Of a stretch of DNA of 64,000 bases, positions 24,865-35,453 are shown piece by piece. The notes under the pieces were generated by a model, which saw only the letters and a program-made list of their open reading frames with translations, made no database searches and had not been told where the DNA came from. The translations under genes were made by a program, and so were the position numbers. Source of the DNA: Tribonema minus (Eukaryota > Sar > Xanthophyceae > Tribonematales > Tribonemataceae); the NCBI GenBank assembly GCA_017506865.1, contig JAFCMP010000119.1:168289-232288 (forward strand), given 5' to 3'. Position 1 is the stretch's first letter, and every line of letters starts with the position of its first letter.

Positions 24865-25050
24865 TAGTACCAGCAGACAGAGCACACATGGCAGCTACCA
24901 GCAGACAGAGCAAGGCCAACAGTCAGAGCACACGTGCAGCAGGGAAACTTAGACCAAAGCAGCAACAGGTGGGCAACACAACAGCGGCAGCAGCAGCAGT
25001 GCGAGAAATGTTCCCGATGCGGTCTGTTCGGACGCCCAGCATGCCTGATC
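24865..25050 (+). repeat. duplicated module, copy 1
   Basis: This 5' part of the repeat-protein gene ('accagcagacagag' to 'tctgatctg') recurs, diverged, at about 31450-31622. The pair suggests a decayed second copy of the gene start. Confidence 0.65.
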
Positions 25051-25893
25051 TGACAATGTCTGATCTGACGTTCGACGTGCCGTCCAAAATACTTGATCTG
25101 ACAATGTCTGATCTGACCGGAATGATCAACGCCGAGGCGTTCGACTCAGACCTCGCGACGCCGTGCTCTGTTAGAGATGCATATGAGGAAGCTGCCCGCA
25201 GTGCTCACGAGGCGTCGAGGAGCTCGGACATTAGAGATGCATATGAGGAAGCTGCCCGTGAGGAAGCTGCCCGCAGTGCTTACGAGGCGTCGAGGATTAG
25301 AGATGCATATGAGGAAGCTGCCCGTGAGGAAGCTGCCCGCAGTGCTTACGAGGCAGCGAGGAGCATTGAAGATGCATACGAGGAAGCTGCCCGTGAGGGA
25401 AGCTGCCCGTGAGTAAGCTGCCCGCAGTGCTTACGAGGCGTCGAGGAGCTCGAACGCGACCTGTGTTAACGGTACTCCTGTGGTGCAGTGCTTGGTCGAA
25501 GCCGCGGAGGAATTCATTCAAACCTGGCGTGGATCTCCTCCAGCCGATGCCGCCGATGCCCTAGAGGACGACGTCAAGAGCCCCTTCAAAGCGACATACA
25601 GCCGCACCTCTGAGGGTTCTGGTGGTGCGACGCAAGTTACGGTGAGAGCCCCGGCAGGCACGGTGCTCACCTGCACAGAAGACGGGGCTCCCCATGCCGA
25701 CTGCAATGGCAAGATAGTCGGCCCAGAAAGTGTCATCGAACTCGATTGCACTCCCGATGCCAGGCACACAACAAAATTGAGGTTGCAAGCACGCCAGACA
25801 TCTGCCAGCTCCAAGTTCAAAATCGGGGTCTGGTATGTGCGCGCAGCACCAGCCACTGCCAGCATTAATATTGAGCTAGTACTGCGGCGCTGA
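24888..25893 (+). pseudogene. DAYEEAAR-repeat protein gene, frame broken
   Basis: It starts at ATG 24888, 165 bases from the divergent membrane-protein start, so the two may share a promoter. The N-terminal 60 residues are Gln/Ala/Ser-rich and basic. Two MSDLT-type repeats follow, then about four copies of a 20-residue acidic helical repeat (DAYEEAAREEAARSAYEAS). Near 25399 an extra g shifts the frame, and the next unit has gag-gaa changed to gag-taa. The other frame then runs 25480-25893 with a C-terminal part of about 135 residues rich in Thr/Ser/Ala and small beta-type segments, ending in a stop. The lesions lie inside repeats, so an assembly error or recent decay are both possible. No function recognised. 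Confidence 0.5.
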
Positions 25894-27245
25894 GTTCAGA
25901 GACCACACAAGCATCCCGGGCTCAGGAGGACTCTACAGTAAGTTCGGATGTTGAGAAAGGCTTGTTGACCCATCTCCTCCTATGACTCTAGTGAGCATAC
26001 TAGTATGTAGTGCAAGGCAGCTTGTCTTAAGAATTCTGCCGCTGTACGTTGTGTTGGCTCAATTGAGCTGGTTCCATTGAGTTTGCCGCGCGTGACTGCC
26101 AGCAAATGTGGGGGAGCTACTAAATGAACTAATTGAAACCCCGGGGGTCCCTAATTTGATGGCAATGTCCATGCGGCATTTTGCGTTGTGAGTTCTGTTG
26201 CCCTTGCAGTGCAACAACAGTGTTGTGACCCCACCGCTGTGATTTGTGCTGGCGCTGGTGCATGTTGCTCAAGGGCAAGTCTGAGCTTCAGCCGGCAACT
26301 TTGATTGTGCTTGCAAAGTGGGCCCTGTTTGAGTATACTTATGAGGAGTGTTTGTAATTGCTTCTCTGGCAGCGCCATGCAGTGAGATGCGTGCTGCTGT
26401 CTTGAGACTAACAACAGTGCGAACATTGTGTCCACAGGCTGAGAAAGGCAGCATGTCGAGCACATGTTCCACCAGCATGACAGTATATGCAGGAATGCGA
26501 CCCACAGCAGCAGCAGCTGCTGCTCAGGCTGACAGACCAGGAGTGCCGCGTTCCATAGCGCGACCAGCGCCGCGGCAGCGCTTACAATGCGAACACTCGC
26601 CAAGGCCCATATGCCGGCAGTGGTGCTCAGCGCTACCTTGGCCCAAGTGTCGCTAACTACTCTTCATTGAGCGCTGCGCATCCCAGCACACTCGCGCAGG
26701 GCCTATCAGCACCGGCGATGCTGCTTGGCAGCGCTACCGGCAGCGACCGGCTTCGCCGCACAGCTTCCACCAGCGGTCCACCACTTGGCGGGGCGCGTCA
26801 CGGAGGGCAGCATCTACGAGTTCGAGCCCTCGGCGTACTTTGCGGTGCACCCGGGGCCCAGGCGCAGGCGGTGTGTGTGACCTGTGCTGCCCTAATGAGT
26901 TTGGAAATTTTGCTGCCTGGTCTGGATGTGCAGGCGGCACTGATGTTGCGGAGGTAAGTCACCTGCTTTGTGTCACGGGCGCACAGCCAATCAGCAGCGC
27001 ACCTGCACGGACCATTATCTTGGCGGTTGAGGCGAAGGTACATAGGGTCTTGGACGCAATTGTGCACCTGAACTCGTGCGCTGGGCGCAGTGTCATGCAA
27101 ATCCGCGCGTACTGCCTGCTGTTGCGAAAAGTAAAGACCAGGACCCGTAAAAGGCAAACGACTTAGAGCGGTCACAGCGCCAGCCGTGCTATAAGGCAAT
27201 CAGGGGCGAGGGGCGTCACCTGTCAGTGGTCGCTGTCATGTTCAG
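25894..27245. other. mostly unassigned; upstream exons of the acidic-tail gene probably here
   Basis: One stretch, about 26772-26876 (+), reads VHHLAGRVTEGSIYEFEPSA and YFAVHPGPRRRR between a 'ttccaccag' acceptor and a weak 'tgt|gtgtga' donor. It could join in phase 0 to the exon at 27246, but the signals are weak. Another coil-like frame near 26490-26560 (CDPQQQQLLLRLTDQE) is also possible. I could not settle a start codon. Confidence 0.25.
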
Positions 27246-27996
27246 GTGTCGGTTGAAGTTGAACTGGCAGGCGTGCAGATGACGGTTGAGTTTGATGTCA
27301 GCGACAAGGTTGAGACGCAGTTCTTAATCAGCGGGGAGGTGCTGACCCGCATGCGTTCAGATATATTGAGCAGCAGGACTCCAATGCTCGCGCAGCACCC
27401 CGACAAGCCCGACAAGGCCGCAAAAACGCTGAGCCCGCAGGACCTAGACAGGATCAGGGAGTCGTCACGGTGGCGCAGCACCAATCAAGGTAGTGGTAGC
27501 AGAGGTGCTGGTGTGCAGGGTCACGCAGCGTTGTTATCTCACTTGCAGTGCTGCAGCTAGCACAGGAGCCGACGGTGTGTGTGTACGACTTTTTTGGCTC
27601 TCTGCCCGCTGAAGTGCTGCAGGAAAGCTCGTTAGATGATGGTGAGCCGAGTCCAAAGTTTGTGCTAGGCAAACTGTAAGGTACAACACCTGTGCAGGAA
27701 CGTGTAGAGGCACCAATTGACTTGAACAACTTGGTTGATGAGCGCATCATAGTGTTCAGCAGTTGCCGCCCAAGGGCTGGGAGCTGGATGTGGTGCGCGC
27801 ATCCGCTGAAGCAGGCAGCGACACAGAGTGCGAGTCCGCAGACTCAGACTCAGACTGGGTCACAGGCGCAGGTGAGGTATGTGACACAGCCAGTGATGAC
27901 GAGCAATGGTGTGGTGACAGATGCGCAGTTGAAGTTGACGCTGCGGATGAGGCGCCTGAGAAAGTTGAGGTCGGTGATACAGTAGATATGCCTTGA
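27246..27996 (+). CDS. unrecognised protein with acidic C-terminal tail, 3' part
   Basis: Three exons, 27246-27489, 27549-27675 and 27753-27996, join in phase (1, then 2) and end at TGA. The first reads VSVEVELAGVQMTVEFDVSD, probably a beta-rich segment, then a Pro/Lys/Ser-rich link. The second contains VCVYDFFGSLPAEVL. The last reads LPPKGWELDVV followed by an Asp/Glu/Ser-rich tail of about 65 residues (SDTECESADSDSDW). Introns are only 59 and 77 bases, much shorter than elsewhere in the window. The acceptor at 27752 was chosen to keep phase; others give stops or the wrong frame. Acidic tails are common in chaperones and nuclear proteins, but I assign no function. Confidence 0.5.
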
Positions 27997-28703
27997 CTAG
28001 ATTGCGGTCGGCGCTTCAAGTTCAGTCGGTTCGCCTGATGCAGTTGAGGTCGATGTAGAAGTTGGCGAGTAGATGAGAACAGGCGTTCAGGACAACCCCA
28101 AAGGGGGGGGCGTAGAGTGGGTGGCGGCTGATTGCCACCCTGAGCGTTGAGGACTGATCACGGCGGTGGAGCATGGTGAGTACCCTGACTTGCCAGACAA
28201 TGTCATGCAAGTCCCTAACCTCAAAGGTGACCGAACTTCTACTTCTTGAACTTGTGTCACCCGCGCGGTGTCCTCTGTGCCTTGATTATCATCAGCACAG
28301 CAAGTCACCGTCGCAACGTAGCGTCTCTCGGCTCTGCAGGTGAGGAAGAGAGAGCACATGCTGTAGCAATCGCCGCTGACGCTGCCGATTGCCGCTCTGT
28401 CACGCACAGGTATCTTTTATTCTCGTGCATGCACAGAATAAACAAGCTCCACCGCCACCGTGTTGTACACGCACAGACCTGCATAGCGATGAAGATTTTT
28501 TGGTGCTATATTGTATCTGGTAGCCATACCTGTTTGCGTTCAACTCCCTGCACGTTTGCGTGCATGGCATTGATATAGAAAAGCAAGTGCAGCAGCCGCT
28601 CATAAAACAACCCTTGCTAATTTTACCTGTCGTCCTGCCATCCTCCTTGGCACACTCTTGCAGGTGCACAGCAGGAACGGGAGTGCGTGCACGCGCTAGC
28701 AGT

Positions 28704-29476
28704 ATGGGTCAGTACTACCTCCTGATCAACCTCATAGCGCGGAGATGCATGTATTTGCCAACGGGTTAAACTTTGTGTTCAACCCGTTTAGCACTGGTTC
28801 AAAGCTCGCAGAGCAGCTGTTCAATCTAGGGGTAAAGCCGCTTCTTGCGCTGGCCCTACTCAAGGCATCACCAGCGCCGCTAGGCCTGCCACCAGTGCCA
28901 TCTGGCTCCATCAATGGTGCAGCATTCCCTCTGTCTGCGCCCACCGGCCCCATGCAAAGCGTGCTCAGCATGCTGAACCCGCGGTGGGGGTGCTGGGCGG
29001 GCGACCGGATCGTGTGTGTGGGGGATTACAGCGACTCTGTCGATTTCTTGACAAGCAAGGAGGAAGGCGAGCTTGCAAGCGCCGGCAAAAATCTGTACCG
29101 TTACGCTTCCGAGAACTACGCGGAGCGCTTCAACCAGATCAGCGAGTTTCTGAAGAACACGGAGGTGCTCAAGACGCTGCTACCCAGCGCGCACCACGTC
29201 GCGGTGAACCTGGACAAGCAGGAGTACCTGGATCCTGTTGCCTTTGGCAGCGGCAAGCACATCGCTGACTACTTCATGAAGGAGGACGGCCTCATGCAAG
29301 GCGTGCTCGCATGCCTGTTCTACTCTACGGGCGGCGGCGGCGGGGACATTGAGGAAGTGCTGGAGGCGCATCGGTGGGCGGTCGACAGGCTGCAGATCAT
29401 GGACAAGGAGGAGATGCCCGCGCACTTCAAGGATGCCAGTGCGGAGGTGCTGGAGCTGCTGGCCAAGTGCGATTGA
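28704..29476 (+). CDS. two-repeat MGQYY-type protein, frame broken near the start
   Basis: ATG 28704 begins MGQYYLLINL, a start I know from uncharacterised eukaryotic proteins of the form MGQYxxxVNLDKxEYLDP..GSG...RWAGDRIxxVGDY. That frame stops after 21 residues. The continuation is one base out of frame, from about 28745 to the stop at 29474-29476 (LNFVFNPFSTGSKLAEQL ...CWAGDRIVCVGDYSDS). After about 60 more residues a second unit follows: VAVNLDKQEYLDPVAFGSGK, a Gly-rich link, then HRWAVDRLQIMDKEE. The protein is therefore an internal tandem duplication of the family domain; the second GDRI/GDY motif has decayed. It has no introns. One missing base near 28710-28745 would explain the break; a sequencing error is equally possible. 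Function unknown. Confidence 0.6.
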
Positions 29477-31964
29477 GGACACGTTCATAACATTAGCAGC
29501 TGCCAGCACACGGCTGCAGCAACACCTGCATAGGCCATTCGATGCAGCAGCAGCACTGGAAGACGCACTCGATAAGCGTGTCCAGCGGGTACCACTGCGT
29601 CTTGCGTGCGAGCATGAAGCGTTGTTAAAGTGCGCAAGACAGGTAGCAGTATGAGTATGGCCATTCACAATGATTTCATGCGACTTTTCAGAAGAAAGTA
29701 GGTTGATGCAGCCAGTGCCACCGTGTGCACGCAGCAGCCAACAACTGTCTTTCACAGGCACGCTGAAGCCCAGATCGCACATTGCAACAACACGACAAAT
29801 GCAAAACTTGCACAAAAACATAGCACCAGTATGAAATCTGACGATGGGCATCAATCCATACTGATGTCTGTGTCATCGCTTTTGTTTACGTGAATGCCAT
29901 GAGCATTTCTGGAGCCTGCAATGCGCTGCATGTTCTGCTCTCTTGCCCTACGCGTTCCTAGGACTCCCAGCCGCCTGAAGGGCCCTGATGCTGCCGCAGT
30001 GTCATTTCCACTCTTCTTGTTAAAATGATGCCACATGTCATCAGCATCATGCTCCTCATGCCGAACGCATGTTTTGAGTCAAATTGTGCGAAAGCATATC
30101 TTGGCTTGCAGCGTGCTGTTCTTGAGTTCTAGCTCGACTTCCACTCCACTTGCTCATTGTACTTCAGCAGCGTGGTCAGCTGATGTCCTTGTTCATGGTC
30201 GATGTCCACTCAATTGCATTGGAATTTTACCTGCATCCTCATCGTCGCTGTCACTAAGCACCGAGTGCGAATGGCTGCCCTACACTGTTGCAGCCATCCG
30301 TACATCAGTCCTACAATGTCATTGAGACGATTGCTGACAACATGCCAGCCCCCTGGGCAGACGCAACTTGAATTTTCCACAAAAAGTGCCTCACATTGTC
30401 AATCAGTCTCGCCCTCATCACGCCTTGCAGCCACCATTACATGTACAATGTGTGGGCCAAAGAAGAAGTTGGGAGTTGGCGGGGTTGCTGCTGGTCTGCA
30501 GTCATGACCAGAATTGGCAGCGCTTTTCTGCCTCCCACCTGGAATTGCATTGCATCACCTTCTACTTTATTGTTATATGTGGCCACAGTCCTTGTCGTAA
30601 ACAACATAGGTGAGGATCTATGCAAGAGGGAGCCTCGAGCTCTCCAGGGTTTATGACAATGTGATGGCGCTCTTCAGACAAAAGAAGTTTAACGATACTC
30701 CATGAGTGCATGACATGGCAAGCAGACAGGTGCCAAAAAAGAATCTGCTCATTCCAAGTCTGCCTCACTGCAGCTGTCCTAACGTCCGCAAAATCCAAAC
30801 CGACACATCATGCATGCGGGTGGTGGGAGTTGTCTCAGATAGCAATGTATCTGACTGTATGCTTCGCCATGGCTGCAGCTACCATGCAAGCAGATGTTGA
30901 AACTGCTGTTAATGGCGCTTTGCTCACACGGGGAAAATCATAGACATCTCTGCCATGTCGCAATGTCGCAAAGTATACCAATCATCTGTTGCCTGCAATA
31001 ATCCAGTCAGCCAGCATAGCACTCCTTAAATGGACGTCAAAAACTACAGGTTGCAGTTGAGCACTGTGCAGTGACCATAGGTAAAAGATGATCCATGAGT
31101 GCAAGACATTTCGAGCGCACAGGTGTACAAACAGTGTGCGCATCCATTGCACAGTCTGCGTCACTGCAGCACTTCAATGCTTATCTGAGCGTTGGCAAAA
31201 CCGCAAGTCACATTATGCATGCGGGCGGTGGACCCACGCCGCGTGTTTATGAACACCATCACTGCCAGCACTGGACAGCAAGCAGACCCTCTGCATGACA
31301 GCTGCGCCTGGAGCTCTGAGCTCCAGATTCTCCTTGCTTATGTACAGGATGAAGCCGGGGTGTGATGTGCATGTCACTTGCTCGCTCTCTGGAACGTGTA
31401 GCCCCGCGGGTCGGCGGTTACCTCTGAAACTTCTGAACTAGTCGCACCACTACCAGCAGACAGAGAGCAGGGCCAGCACAGAGCAGCTGGGCCAGCAGTC
31501 AGAGCGCACGTGCAGCAGGTAGAGTTATATCAAAGCAGCACACCAGGTGGGCGTCGCTACAGCGGCAGGCAGCAGCAGTGCGAGACTCGTTCCCAACTGT
31601 CGTCCAGCAAGTCTGATCTGCTGCTGTATGTCTGGCACACTGCATGTATGTCTGGCACACTGCAATTCGCGTTTATCGTGTTGCATGTACTGTGTGGGTA
31701 TGCACATGGTGCCACAGCACAGGAAGTCAAGGCAGATGAGGTTTTCGGGCAGCATCATGATTCTGAGCACAATCCTGGGCCACTGGGCAGCAAGCAATGT
31801 CTGCCCTCGTTCTGGCAAATTCAGAAAGAAAAAAAATCGCCCAGCATCAATGCAGAACGACAATGTCCTCAGCTGTCACCTCCTCCATGCCTGACTATAG
31901 TACTACTAGTAGCTAGGCTAAGCATGTATGATCGCAGCACGGTCTGTATTACTGGGCGCATCCA
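29477..31964. other. intergenic, no gene recognised
   Basis: About 2.5 kb with no gene I can support. Two diverged stretches of about 140 bases (30700-30840 and 31090-31235) share 'ccatgagtgca(t/a)gacat', 'cactgcag' and 'catgcatgcggg(t/c)ggtgg' in the same order, so they are an old duplication. 31450-31622 is the second copy of the module found at 24865. Confidence 0.4.
31450..31622 (+). repeat. duplicated module, copy 2
   Basis: It matches 24865-25050 with several indels and carries no intact reading frame. Confidence 0.6.
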
Positions 31965-32660
31965 TGTACGTATGGACTTGTATTTATAAAGGCCCAAGGG
32001 AGGCCGGGTTGCCTATGCAATCGAAAAGCTTGCGTCAACGCAGCAGCCTAGTCTGCGCTGTGCCCTAGGAGCTTGGATACCGGCGCCGCAACACAGCCCA
32101 GCATTCGCGCTCCACGTGTGTACGCCATGACGCGCTCCGCCAACTCCCGCGCCAGCGATATGCTCAGCTCAATGAGGATCTGACGCTTAGCTAACCCGGC
32201 CTTGCGTAACACATCTGCCTTCCCCCCCCCTGAGCACAGTGCTGAGTGCATTGCCAACTCCTTAACAAAAAGGCTTGTCTGCTTGCCCAGCCGTCCGTAC
32301 GACTCCTGCACGAATGGCACAAAAGCCCAAGATGACGTCAAGGTGCCGGTGTGGTGCTTGACCTTCGCGTCCTCCCCCACCCCAGCAGCATAGCCGTCCA
32401 TGTTCGAGGCATTTGTTTTGCCTGTCAGGTACGAGCTCGCTGTAGGCGCGCGCACACTTGTGTCTAGCACTATTCCCTTGTTACGGTATGCACTGCTAAA
32501 GTGCAGACACCCTGGGTCACTGACTGTGTCCGCCCGATACCCCGGTACCTTGAAGACGCTAGCGTCCTCATTGCGGACAATAGAGACATGGTGCTGTCTC
32601 AAGATGCGCTGCAGGCACCGCTTTTGGGCAGTGTGTGTCGCGTTGTGCCCCCGTACATCT
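31965..32660 (-). mobile_element. LINE family B, 5'-truncated copy
   Basis: The minus-strand frame 32602-32048 reads LQRILRQHHVSIVRNEDASV, FKVPGYRADTVSD, then VRAPTASSYL, AKVKHHTGTL and FVPFVQESYGRLGKQTSLFV, and ends GHSAD. This order (short helix, D..V.P.ASSYL, KxKH, F.P...E.YGRLG) is the region after the reverse-transcriptase domain in algal LINE ORFs. Family A has the equivalent FGSIGEQG, so this is a different family. The 3' end is 'tacaagtccatac', next to 'gtac'. Upstream the frame meets a stop near 32650. Confidence 0.75.
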
Positions 32661-33297
32661 CAGCTACACATTTTGCCAGCCAGTTTGTGGTTGGGCATGC
32701 CGCACATGCTGTGCCCAACACACCACAGTCATCAGCATGGCACCCGCCATCACTTTTGATCAGTTGTCATCACACCTTCACATTTTAAAAACTAGTCTTA
32801 AGATTACATGAGCGGTGACCCGCAACAGACTGAGTCGCATGCGAAGGACTTCAAGGCTGGACTGCTGATGAACTGCGGCAAGCATGAAACAGTCTGGGGT
32901 GACAAGAAAATTCAATGGCTCAAACGTTTTCTTCTGATTCTCTCACATGCAGGCAACTACTTCCAGAAGTGAATGAATTGGAGACATCAATGACGTCACA
33001 TCATGCCACCATCCGTGGCAATGTATTCCGCCATCATCTGCTTCATGCACTTGTTCAAGGTTTCTTCTCCACTCCTCTGCTTTGGCGTCATACCATGCAA
33101 TTGTTACATCATCGTTGACTGAACTTCAACTTGATGCCATAGGGTTTGCTGAGCACTGGCTTGCTTACATGCAGCTAGCTCGTCATCACCAGTGCAGCAG
33201 CAGGACATGGCCGCTATGACGATGTCACCGCCGCAGCTCCTGTTGCTGAATAAGTGGTGCGTGCAGCCACTCAGTGCCTTGCTCTGGATCAGTCATC
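32661..33297. other. no gene recognised
   Basis: Nothing I can assign. It may hold the last exon and 3' untranslated region of the minus-strand transcription factor gene. Confidence 0.3.
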
Positions 33298-33337
33298 GGG
33301 CAGCGTGAGCTTCATACGACCAAATAGAGGATGTCAC

Positions 33338-33739
33338 CTGACCTGAAGGGTCTTGTGAAGCCATACGCATCACAACCCCATCGTGTAGCACACACACCGC
33401 AGCAGCGCAGAGAAACCTGACGATCTTGATCGTGATCCGCCAAAAAGTGCTGATTTCTGTTCTCTGGACACGGCCTGGCGCACCATGTGCGGTAACATAC
33501 ATCTGGCTTCCTCCGACTTGTCGGCTTCTAGGTACTGTAGAAAACAGAATGCAGGCCGAGCATTGCTGCGACACGTGGCGAGGTGCAAACCGCGCACCCA
33601 CGGCTAGCGCCACTTGGGTGCATGTTGGGCGACGAAATCTGCGCGATGGCACTGGACGTAGGGAGGGGCCAAAATGCTTCTCTTGGTCAATGCCATGTGT
33701 ACTGCTTGAAGCTGCAGCCCAAAGCGCTGGCATCGGAGC
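33338..33739 (-). CDS. possible further exon of the transcription factor gene
   Basis: A 402-base open block on the minus strand between a good acceptor ('acctatccag') and a donor ('ggtcag|gtgaca'). It reads at its end QMYVTAHGAPGRVQ, EISTFWRITIKIVRFLCAAA and VCVLHDGVVMRMASQD. It is phase 0 at both ends, whereas exon 11 upstream ends in phase 2, so one more exon would be needed between. The protein-like second half is the only support. Confidence 0.2.
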
Positions 33740-34279
33740 CTGGATAGGTAAGCGGGATGCAGACACAACGGTTCAAGGTGGACGCCGTAGCTTGTACAGG
33801 TACCTACTGAAGCGGAGGCGCTGGTCGGAAGCGGAAGGATCAGGAGCGACCGGTACTTTTCCACCAACTTCCACAAACGCTGCCGTCAGGATATGTGCTC
33901 TCTCGTGCTGCACGCAAATGCCGTGATTGCGCGGTCTCTCTGTTGCGCTGCCGCTGCTGCTGCGGCGGCAGCTGCACTGTCAGCTCGTGCATCACGGCGC
34001 GGCGGAGGAAGCGGCGGGCACTGCTGGCGTCAACCGCTGCTGCTGCTGCCATGGCACCATCATGTGTGCGCATGCGCCGCTGGTGTTGCGAGTCTGGCGG
34101 CAGCTGCCATAACCGTGGCACGCTGCCGCCGTCGCCGTCGCCGCCGCCGCCGCTGCCGCCGCTGCTGCAGCAGCACCACCTCCTGGTGCAGCAAGTCATG
34201 CTGCGACGGCAGCTGCCGCTGAGTCATCCGCTCTCTCACTCCAAGCCGCCCACATAACACCACAGAGCATCAAATGCGG

Positions 34280-34560
34280 CTTGGTGCCGCGGCACCGCCG
34301 TCACGTCCGCATGTGCCCGGCAGCAGCGCGTCGAACGCGTACAGCAGCAGCGCCGCCTCGTCGCCCTGTGCTGCGGGCTCACGCTGCGACGGCAGCTGCC
34401 GCCAGTCATCCGCTCTCTCGCTCTTCGCCGCCCACGCAGAGGATCGGACGCGGCAGTAGCGCGCGCCGCCGCCGTGGCACCGCCGTCACGTCCGTATGGC
34501 GGCGCCCGGCAGCAGCGCGTCGGACGTGTACAGCAGCAGCGCCGCCTCGCCGCCTGGTGC
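34280..34560 (-). repeat. copies of transcription factor exon 11 3' edge
   Basis: Two units of about 195 bases repeat the minus-strand edge 'tacgcgtccgatgcgctgc..gggcgcc' together with the following donor region and a 'gagcgagagagcgg' block. The real edge is 34699/34698. Confidence 0.75.
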
Positions 34561-34698
34561 TGCGGCCTCACGCTGCAACGACAGGTGGCGCTGAGTCAGC
34601 CGCTCTCTCTCGCTCCCCGCCGCCCGCAAACAACCGCGGCGGAGCGCATGCGGCAGCAGCAGCAGCGTGCGCCGCTGCCGCCGCGGCACCGCACTCAC

Positions 34699-35419
34699 GT
34701 CCGCATGGCGCCCAGCGGCAGCGCATCGGACGCGTACAGCAGCAGCGCGGCCTCATCGCCCTCCAGGTCCGCGACGAGCTGCATCAGCAGCCCCTCGTCC
34801 ACGCTGACGTCGTCCGCAAAAACATCAGCTGCAAGAGCTGCTGCCGCCGCGGCGTCGCCCGCGGCGTCACACGCGGCGAATGCGCTGACGGCGATGCCGC
34901 TGCTGCTGCCGCCGCCGCTGCTGTTGCCGCCGCCGCTGCCGCCGCCGCCGCTGCTGCTGCTCGGAGACAGCGTGCGGAGCTCCGTCGGGGGGGACACGGC
35001 AGCAACTATCTCGCGGTCGATGAGCGTCGGCGCAGGGTATGCGTGACTGAGCGCTGCGCTGTGGATCTCCCCTGGTGCAAAACAGAATGCCGCGGGGAAA
35101 GCGTGGTAGCTTGGCGACGGCGGCACCAGCGGCGGCGGCGGCGGCGGCAGCGACACCAGCAGCAGCGGCGGCGGCAGCAGTGCCGGCGGCAGCAGCGGCT
35201 CCGATGCAGTGATTGAGAACCAGTGTTCGGAGCCGGTCGCACGACTGCCGTGGCTGCCGTAGCCGCCAGTGTTGTTGCCATACAAGCCGCCAGCGGCACC
35301 TGCGCTGCCGGCGCCGGGCCACAGCATCCACTGCTGCTGGTGCGGCGGCGGCAGCGTCTGCTGCTGCTGCTGCAGCGGCGGCGGCGGCGGCGCGGCACTG
35401 AGCAGCCCCGCGCCGCGGC

Positions 35420-35453
<34 letters not shown>

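Noticed and set aside
25400-25430. A 19-base GT-AG 'intron' that would remove both the frameshift and the stop in the repeat-protein gene
   Set aside because: It restores the frame exactly, but it is far shorter than any other intron here. Its donor and acceptor are simply parts of the repeat unit, so a frameshift in a repeat is the simpler reading.
27692-27985. Alternative frame reading ERVEAPIDLNNLVDERIIVF in the acidic-tail gene
   Set aside because: It does not join the upstream exons in phase, and it overlaps the frame with the strongly acidic tail that ends cleanly.
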